Of a stretch of 64,000 nucleotides of DNA, positions 58,671 through 64,000 are shown piece after piece. A model generated the notes under the pieces. It did not search any database, was not told where the DNA came from, and worked only from the letters and a program-made list of their open reading frames with translations. The position numbers and the translations under genes are program-made. How positions within the stretch are numbered: the first letter of the stretch is position 1; each line of letters opens with the position of its first letter. Source of the stretch: Methylobacterium mesophilicum SR1.6/6 (GTDB taxonomy: Bacteria > Pseudomonadota > Alphaproteobacteria > Rhizobiales > Beijerinckiaceae); the NCBI RefSeq assembly GCF_000364445.2, contig NZ_CP043538.1, forward strand, positions 79,198 to 143,197. Reading direction: 5' to 3'.

Positions 58671-59696
58671 ATGATTGTCACACGCCGCAACCTGCTCGGC
58701 TCGGCGGCGCTCGGCGCCGGCCTGATCACCAGCCCGGCCGTGCTACGGGCACAGGCGCCGAAGGTGCTGCGCATCTCGCACCAGTTCCCCGGCGGCACCC
58801 TGGAGCACGGTGACGCCCGCGACCGCATCTGCCGCCGCTTCGGCCAGGAGCTCGAGAGGCGCACCGGCGGCAGCCTGACGGTGCATGTCTATCCGGGTTC
58901 CTCGCTGGTGAAGACACTCGCGCAGTTCAGCGCCGTGCGCAAAGGAGCCGTCGACATGAGCCTCGTGCCGCTCTCCTACGCGGGCGGCGAAGTGCCGGAG
59001 GCCAACATCGCCCTTATGCCGGCCCTTGTGACGAACTACGATCAGGCCGCCCAGTGGCGCACCGCCCCGGTCGGAGAACGGCTTGCCAAGACGCTCAACG
59101 ACAAGGGCGTGATGATCGTGACCTGGGTCTGGCAATCGGGAGCCGTCGCCTCGCGTGTCCACCCCATCCTGGTGCCCTCTGACGTGAAGGGCGTGAAGAT
59201 CCGCGGCGGCGGCCGCGAGATGGACCTCGTGTTCCAGGCCTCCGGCGCCATCGTCTCCACCATGCCGTCGAGCGAGATGTATATCGGCATGCAGACCGGC
59301 GCGCTGGAAGCGGCGGTGAGCGCCTCCACCAGCCTGATCTCGTTCCGTCTCGACGAGCTGACCAAGAACCTCACCGCCGGCCGGGGGCGCTCCTTCTGGT
59401 TCATCCTGGAGCCGCTGATCATCTCCAAGGCGACGTTCGAGGCCCTAACGCCGGAGCAGCAGAGGGCTGTTCAGGAGATCGGCCAGGAGTTGGAGGCCTT
59501 CTCCTTCGCGGCCGCCAAGACGGACGACGAAGAGATCACCAAGATCTACGCCGCCCGCGGCGCCAAGATCCACGATCTCACGGCCGATCATATTCAGAAA
59601 TGGCGTGAGGCGGCCCGCGACACGGCCTGGAAGGATTTCGCCGGCAAGAACGCCTCGTGCGCCGAGCTTCTCAAGCTCGCAGAGCAGGTTCAGTGA
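58671..59696 (+). CDS. TRAP-type transporter substrate-binding protein DctP, orphan
   Basis: The start ATG at 58671 follows GAGG. The 341-residue protein has a Tat-like leader (TRRNLLGSAALGAGLITSPA). A DctP fold follows: LRISHQFPGGTLEHGDARDR, GSLTVHVYPGSSLVKTLAQF, VPSDVKGVKIRGGGREMDLV and SSEMYIGMQTGALEAAVSAS. These proteins bind carboxylates. Neither DctQ nor DctM follows, so the cognate membrane subunits are elsewhere or lost. Placement after an aconitase-like gene suggests a tricarboxylate or dicarboxylate ligand, by inference only. Confidence 0.9.
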   Translation: MIVTRRNLLGSAALGAGLITSPAVLRAQAPKVLRISHQFPGGTLEHGDARDRICRRFGQELERRTGGSLTVHVYPGSSLVKTLAQFSAVRKGAVDMSLVPLSYAGGEVPEANIALMPALVTNYDQAAQWRTAPVGERLAKTLNDKGVMIVTWVWQSGAVASRVHPILVPSDVKGVKIRGGGREMDLVFQASGAIVSTMPSSEMYIGMQTGALEAAVSASTSLISFRLDELTKNLTAGRGRSFWFILEPLIISKATFEALTPEQQRAVQEIGQELEAFSFAAAKTDDEEITKIYAARGAKIHDLTADHIQKWREAARDTAWKDFAGKNASCAELLKLAEQVQ

Positions 59697-60222
59697 GGCG
59701 CGCTCGGATGCCACGCCGCCTTATGGGGCGGCGCGTAAGCGCTGTCCGACGCTCGCCCCGACGTCTGCCGGGATTTGTGAGCGCGGCATCGTCTCATTGA
59801 ATACCGATACGCGGTAGGACCGAAGGGGGCCTCCAAAGCCTTCCGCGGCGGCCTGCAGCGCGGTCGTCAAGTTGCATGTCCGCTCAAGCCGCAGGTCTGC
59901 TTTCGGGATGTCTGCGCTTCAACCAAGATGACCGGGTTGGGCGCAAAGCCGAACGGCTGCTTTTGCGCTGATCGGCGATCCAGCATGGCGCAATTTGGCC
60001 GACAGCAGACTGACTGCTTCGGAGAACCTCCGTCGCGATAGCGGACAAGCTTCTACTGAGCCAACTTTACCCTTCAAGGCGCCTTCGTAGAGGCCCAGAA
60101 GCATTCGACCGCCAAGCTATCATTCTGGTCATAATACGCTCAGGCTGATTTGCCCGGGTTGAAGGGCGGCAAAAGCTCATGGATCACTCGACCCAGCAAC
60201 GAGCTTGGGGAACACCTTAGGA
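59697..60222. other. 526-base region without a gene
   Basis: It is moderately AT-rich for this genome. Short frames on both strands lack motifs and ribosome-binding sites. It may contain eroded accessory DNA and the missing downstream part of a TRAP operon; nothing definite is visible. Confidence 0.45.
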
Positions 60223-60744
60223 TCATTGTCGCGATGGGACCGACTCGGCGCCGCGTCCACCATCCGTCTGCGTCTGCAGGTATGTGATGACATCCGCCCG
60301 GTCGAGCGGGTCCTGAAGCCCGCGAAAACTCATGCTTGTGCCCGGCGCGAGCTTCGCAGGCGCGGCAAGCCAAACGTCCAACCTATCGGGAGTCCAGACG
60401 CCGCCCAATGACCGGAGCGCCCCGGTGTAGCCGAAGCGCTTGCTGTTGGTGGCGACGGGCTTGCCAATCACGTTGTAGAGACCGGGACCATCTCGGTCGC
60501 CGGCCCCCATCCTGACCGTGTGGCAAGCGGCGCACTGGCCGAACAGGCGGCCGCCCCGCTGCGCGTCGGCCACCCGCATGAAGTCGCCGAAGCTCGGGGT
60601 GTCGCCCAGGGAACGGCGACGCTCCTGGCCATCATCCGAGCAGGCCGCAACGAGGAAGGGCAGCGCGAGCAGCACGGTGCGCAAGCCGAGGGAGGAAGGA
60701 CGGAAAGGGCGCCTCACCCATCCAATTATAAGCATGTGCGGCAC
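60223..60744 (-). CDS. Class I cytochrome c lipoprotein
   Basis: The 173-residue precursor has a membrane leader ending in a lipobox (FLVAAC, Cys 35). The heme-binding motif is CAACH (C71-H75). The axial Met is in APGTSMSFRGLQDPLDRADV, with the terminal helix ending VITYLQTQTDG. This is the mitochondrial-type cytochrome c fold (GRLFGQCAACHTVRMGAGDR, DGPGLYNVIGKPVATNSKRF). It would be anchored in the membrane facing the periplasm and shuttle electrons. No oxidase or dehydrogenase partner is next to it. Confidence 0.93.
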   Translation of the reverse strand: MPHMLIIGWVRRPFRPSSLGLRTVLLALPFLVAACSDDGQERRRSLGDTPSFGDFMRVADAQRGGRLFGQCAACHTVRMGAGDRDGPGLYNVIGKPVATNSKRFGYTGALRSLGGVWTPDRLDVWLAAPAKLAPGTSMSFRGLQDPLDRADVITYLQTQTDGGRGAESVPSRQ

Positions 60745-60885
60745 GGGGCGGGCGGAAGGCGGTCCTGGATGCGGCCCAGTGTCGTGATACGGCTCGAACG
60801 CACTCGAACGAAGTGCCGCAGCCGCGGCCTCGACACCGCGGCTGCGTACCGGGGCTGAAGGCGGGACCGACCACGCCCGGGCATG

Positions 60886-62025
60886 TCAGGCGGCCTTGGC
60901 GAGTTCGGCGGCGATGTGCTTCGCCGACGGGGTCACGATGGCGACGAACTGCGCCTCGCGCAGGCGGCGGAAGGCCTCAGATCCTTCCTGGTAGCCGCGG
61001 GCCCCTAGTTGCAGCATCGCGGCCTGCGCCGCCTCCAGCGCCAGCCAGGATACGTCGAGGCGCAGACGCAGCACGTCGAGGAAGGCCGCGCGGGACGGGT
61101 CTTCCTGGCGCCCTGCCAGCGTGGCGATCTGCCCTCGTAAGGCGTCCACGCGCTCCTCCACCGCCTCCGGACCGAGCGGCAGGGCGGATGCCTGCTGCCG
61201 CCCCCGGTCGTCCGCCCGCATCAAGTCAGCGGCCCCGCGGGCAAGTCCCAGTCCCATACCGGTCTGTAGAAGGATGAAACCGTTGCGGATGCGCGGCACG
61301 AAGGATGCCGCGTCGGGCGCGACCACGTCCGAGTCGGGCACGAAGGCGCCGCGCACCGTCACCGTGTAGGTGCCGGTGCCTTCCAGCGCCACGAAGCGCG
61401 TGTTAGCCTTCAACTCCACGGTCTCCGTACCCGCGGTCAAGACGGCCATGACCCGGGTACCGTCCTCCAGCGCGAAGAGGGCGACGAACCGGTGCCCCGG
61501 CGCGAGGTTCGAGACCCAGGCCAGCCGCCCGCGCACCCGGTATCCGCCCGACACCCTGGTGCCGGACAGGGCCAAGGGTTCGATGCCGGAAACGGCCTTC
61601 ATCGCGTTCGACAAGCCTGTCCCGCCAAGCCGGGTTCCGCTCGCCACCGCGGCGAGCTCATTCCCTGTCCTGGGCTCGGCACTGCGCGCGAGGCACCAGA
61701 CCAGCGCATCCTGGCACCAAGTGCAGAAGGCCGTCGAAAGACACGCGGTTGCGACCTCGCTCATGGCATCGACCGCCCGCAGCAGTCCCGCGGCGGTTCT
61801 GTCCACATGCTGCTCGAAGGCTCCGGCGGAGCCGAGCCTGCGCAGCACCGCCTCCGGATAGGCCCCGGCGTCGATGGCCTTGACCTGCGGCCACACATCC
61901 GTCCGGACGATCTCGGCGAGGTTTGCGAGCGTACCGGCTCCGGAGGATGCCGCTGTCGAGTTCATCGTTTCGCTTGGGGCATCACGGCTCTCGCGACCCA
62001 CGCTTGGAGTGAACAGATCGGTCAC
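60886..62025 (-). CDS. Acyl-CoA dehydrogenase-fold flavoprotein
   Basis: The 379-residue protein has an acyl-CoA dehydrogenase-like fold: AFCTWCQDALVWCLARSAEP, GTGLSNAMKAVSGIEPLALS and GYRVRGRLAWVSNLAPGHRF in the middle beta domain. The C-terminal helical domain includes GMGLGLARGAADLMRADD and LQLGARGYQEGSEAFRRLRE. The catalytic Glu of ordinary acyl-CoA dehydrogenases is not evident, so it may be a flavin-dependent monooxygenase or sulfur-compound oxidase of the same fold. A second ATG (MNSTAASSGAG) 20 codons in is also possible. It is last in a MocR / TehA-like / flavoprotein operon. Confidence 0.8.
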   Translation of the reverse strand: MTDLFTPSVGRESRDAPSETMNSTAASSGAGTLANLAEIVRTDVWPQVKAIDAGAYPEAVLRRLGSAGAFEQHVDRTAAGLLRAVDAMSEVATACLSTAFCTWCQDALVWCLARSAEPRTGNELAAVASGTRLGGTGLSNAMKAVSGIEPLALSGTRVSGGYRVRGRLAWVSNLAPGHRFVALFALEDGTRVMAVLTAGTETVELKANTRFVALEGTGTYTVTVRGAFVPDSDVVAPDAASFVPRIRNGFILLQTGMGLGLARGAADLMRADDRGRQQASALPLGPEAVEERVDALRGQIATLAGRQEDPSRAAFLDVLRLRLDVSWLALEAAQAAMLQLGARGYQEGSEAFRRLREAQFVAIVTPSAKHIAAELAKAA

Positions 62026-62134
62026 GGGGATGTCTCCACAGGGTTGCCCTTGGTGGGGGCGAGGTGTCCGTATTCCGCTGGGCCGAAAGGGCGGTTCCGG
62101 GTTGGATGGACGGCGGTGGCCATCCGGGGGAAAT

Positions 62135-63154
62135 TCAGAGAGGTCGGACAGGCAGGAGCTTGCCGCGCAACAGGAGGCTCAAGGTCCTGAGCGCGATCCA
62201 TCCGATGATCAGGTTGGCTGCCGCGAACAACGGGACGGCGAGGGACGCGCTCGGCCCTTCCAGTCCTCGCTCCGTCAGGCGCAACGCGGCGAGCGGAAGA
62301 GCCGAGACGCCGAACGTGTAAGCCCAGGCCGCCGGCGAGAACGGCTGCTGCCGCAGCCACGGCACCAACCGTACCATGACCAGGGCGTGCAGCAGGGCGT
62401 AGCCGAACAAGATCTGGGCCAGCCGGTCGGGGGGGCCGTCGGTGACCGCCAGGTAGGCGACGCAGGCCACCGCGGGCGGCGCCAGGTGCAGCCCGAGCGA
62501 GGCCCGCAACGATACCGGCAGGGTCTGCAGGATCAGCCGGTGGATGACGACCGATTCGAGCGTCAGCCATGAGAGGAGTCCAGCCCCGAAGAAGAGCAGT
62601 CCGAGTTCCTTCATGCCGAAGGCGGCGCAGGTGATGGCCGCCACGAAGCCCCCGCCGACCGTGGGCATGTAGAGGATCGGCGTCGTCGCCTCGAAGGCGC
62701 GGTCGCCCATCCAGAGTCCTCCCACGCCCCAGACGGCGAAGAGGGTCGTGCCGACAAGCCCCGTGAGAGCCATCGCCCAGGCGGCGCCCGGCCAGTGCGG
62801 CGCGAGGCCGACGCTCGCGATCATGGTGGCGACGGGAGCCAGCGAGGCGAAGAACGACGACGTCGGATCGCGCACCTCGACCAAAACAATGTCCCGGTCG
62901 TTCAACCACCGAGCGGCGTAGAAGACCAGCCACGCCGCCCAGACCGCCACGCCGAGGAGGGAGAGCGCCTCGCCGACCCAGGCGGGTGCCAGTCCGAGGC
63001 GAGCCAGGGCGCGCCAGCCGTTGCCCAGGCCGCAGAGCCCCAGGACCATCCCGAAGAAGGTGGCCGGTACCCTGGTCCGCCGAAGCCAGGTGAAGTCCCG
63101 CCGGAGCTTGGCCGAGCTTTCGTCCTCGCCGGATGCGCTCGCCGCGTCCGCCAT
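62135..63154 (-). CDS. TehA/SLAC1-family membrane transporter
   Basis: The 339-residue protein has ten predicted membrane helices. Family-like segments are FFGMVLGLCGLGNGWRALAR (first helix), APVATMIASVGLAPHW, YMPTVGGGFVAAITCAAFG and FGVSALPLAALRL. The TDT/SLAC1 family includes tellurite-resistance TehA, malate transporters and sulfite exporters. The substrate cannot be set from the sequence. Its start is one base from the upstream MocR stop, showing translational coupling. Confidence 0.87.
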   Translation of the reverse strand: MADAASASGEDESSAKLRRDFTWLRRTRVPATFFGMVLGLCGLGNGWRALARLGLAPAWVGEALSLLGVAVWAAWLVFYAARWLNDRDIVLVEVRDPTSSFFASLAPVATMIASVGLAPHWPGAAWAMALTGLVGTTLFAVWGVGGLWMGDRAFEATTPILYMPTVGGGFVAAITCAAFGMKELGLLFFGAGLLSWLTLESVVIHRLILQTLPVSLRASLGLHLAPPAVACVAYLAVTDGPPDRLAQILFGYALLHALVMVRLVPWLRQQPFSPAAWAYTFGVSALPLAALRLTERGLEGPSASLAVPLFAAANLIIGWIALRTLSLLLRGKLLPVRPL

Positions 63155-63155
63155 G

Positions 63156-64000
63156 TCAGACGATCGTGGAGATCGCGCCGGGCGGATGCGACAGGAGCGT
63201 CGCCAGCAGGCTGAGACCGTACCGCAGGGTCTCGGCGTCGGGGGCAGCGCCCAGGGAGACGCGGATGGCTTCCGGAGCGGGTCCGACCGCGAAGGCGTCG
63301 CTCAGGATGACCGACAACCCGAGCTGACGCGCATGCGCCCCGAACTCGCCGCGACACCACGGATCGGGCAGCCGGAGCCACAGGTGATGCCCGCAGGAGT
63401 GGGCCCGGACATCGAGCCCGCGCAGGGCCTCGCGCGCGACCGCCTGCCGGAGGCCGTTCTCCTGCCGGATGGACGCGACGACCGCGTCGAGTTCCCCGTC
63501 CGCGATCCACTGCGAGGCGAGCGCGGCCGTGAGCGGCGCGGCCATCATGTTGATGGCCCGCAGTTCGGCGGCGAGCCGCACCGCCTCGTTGGTCCCCGGT
63601 ACCGCCACGTATGCGATGCGCAGGCCCGGGCTGACGCACTTGGACAGGGTCGCCACGTGCCAGGTGATGTCCGCGGCCAGGGCCCCGATCGGAGCGGGAG
63701 CGTCGGGCGGCAGCGCGCCGTAGGCGTCGTCCTCGATGATCGCGACCCCGTGCGCGCGGGCGATCTCGGCGATCCGCGCACGGCGCGTTGCCGGCAGCGT
63801 CGCAGTCGTCGGGTTGTCGAGCGTCGGCACCACGTACAGGGCCCGGGGGCGCGCGACCTTGCAGCTGTCCAGGAACGCGTCCGGGTCGAGACCCTCTGCG
63901 TCGCAGGTCACCGGCACGAGGCGGACGCCGCGGCGTTCGGCGGCCATGCGCAGTCCGGGGTAAGTGAGCGACGGGACGCAGAGTGCGTCGCCCGACTTGA
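63156..64000 (-). CDS. MocR/GntR-type regulator, aminotransferase-like domain (cut by right edge)
   Basis: The frame is open to the right edge (281 codons seen). It shows the C-terminal part of a PLP-dependent type I aminotransferase fold: LYVVPTLDNPTTATLPATRR, HGVAIIEDDAYGALPPDAPA, TLSKCVSPGLRIAYVAVPGT with the PLP Lys, and DAFAVGPAPEAIRVSLGAAP. In this size class such domains follow an N-terminal GntR winged helix (MocR), which would lie outside the window. It reads into the TehA-like and flavoprotein genes and probably regulates them. Confidence 0.85.
   Translation of the reverse strand, partial: KSGDALCVPSLTYPGLRMAAERRGVRLVPVTCDAEGLDPDAFLDSCKVARPRALYVVPTLDNPTTATLPATRRARIAEIARAHGVAIIEDDAYGALPPDAPAPIGALAADITWHVATLSKCVSPGLRIAYVAVPGTNEAVRLAAELRAINMMAAPLTAALASQWIADGELDAVVASIRQENGLRQAVAREALRGLDVRAHSCGHHLWLRLPDPWCRGEFGAHARQLGLSVILSDAFAVGPAPEAIRVSLGAAPDAETLRYGLSLLATLLSHPPGAISTIV

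Overview
The window is high-GC DNA of a Methylobacterium-like alphaproteobacterium (Methylobacteriaceae). The case rests on codon composition, HWE-family histidine kinases, Omp25-type porins, a DUF1127 protein, a GCG_CRPN-type secreted protein, EcfG-like promoters and several short proteins typical of that group. No rRNA, tRNA, CRISPR array or complete insertion sequence was seen.

Layout. 1-2.3 kb: 5' part of urtB and complete urtA (urea ABC transport) on the minus strand, with a textbook sigma-54 promoter in front of urtA. 2.6-4.8 kb: two Crp/Fnr regulators, the first apparently frameshifted, and a short HWE kinase. 5.5-7.3 kb: two small hypothetical genes around a ClpP-fold exported protein. 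7.7-12.8 kb: the most notable system, a sulfur-handling encapsulin locus. It holds a small SH3-like protein, a serine O-acetyltransferase, a family 2 encapsulin shell with an inserted cyclic-nucleotide-binding domain, and a SufS-type cysteine desulfurase with a ~250-residue disordered N-terminal extension expected to be the cargo-loading region. A SerA-type dehydrogenase lies convergent to it. 14-31 kb: mixed housekeeping and envelope genes (medium-chain dehydrogenase, DUF1127, LuxR regulator, ECF sigma/anti-sigma pair, SDR, DUF5872 stress protein, two Omp25-like porins, an orphan substrate-binding protein, a TonB receptor, a TetR/acetyltransferase divergent pair, a PMP3 peptide). 31.6-33.6 kb: flagellin followed by an AT-rich stretch with a degraded exported-protein remnant.

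33.8-36.8 kb: a second ECF sigma/RskA-like anti-sigma pair sits beside three exported proteins (a small hypothetical, a fasciclin-domain protein and a Met-rich basic peptide). All three have the same GAAAC-N17-CGT promoter-like motif, which suggests a self-contained regulon. 37-39.7 kb: an accessory patch with a truncated IS110 transposase, a small tyrosine recombinase and a DUF1275 membrane protein, followed by a LysR regulator. 41-57 kb: a redox/stress region with msrA, dps, a sulfite-oxidase-fold enzyme, a SnoaL protein, two tandem HWE-kinase/response-regulator cassettes, two SDRs, a DJ-1/PfpI protein and a divergent pair of catalase-like proteins. 56-64 kb: an aldehyde dehydrogenase remnant, a putative aconitase, an orphan DctP protein, a lipoprotein cytochrome c, and a MocR / TehA-like / acyl-CoA-dehydrogenase-like operon cut by the right edge.

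Functionally, the encapsulin locus links serine synthesis (SerA), O-acetylserine formation (EpsC) and cysteine desulfuration inside a shell. The 34-37 kb locus looks like an envelope-stress module. The 41-57 kb block looks like a light/redox/general-stress module.
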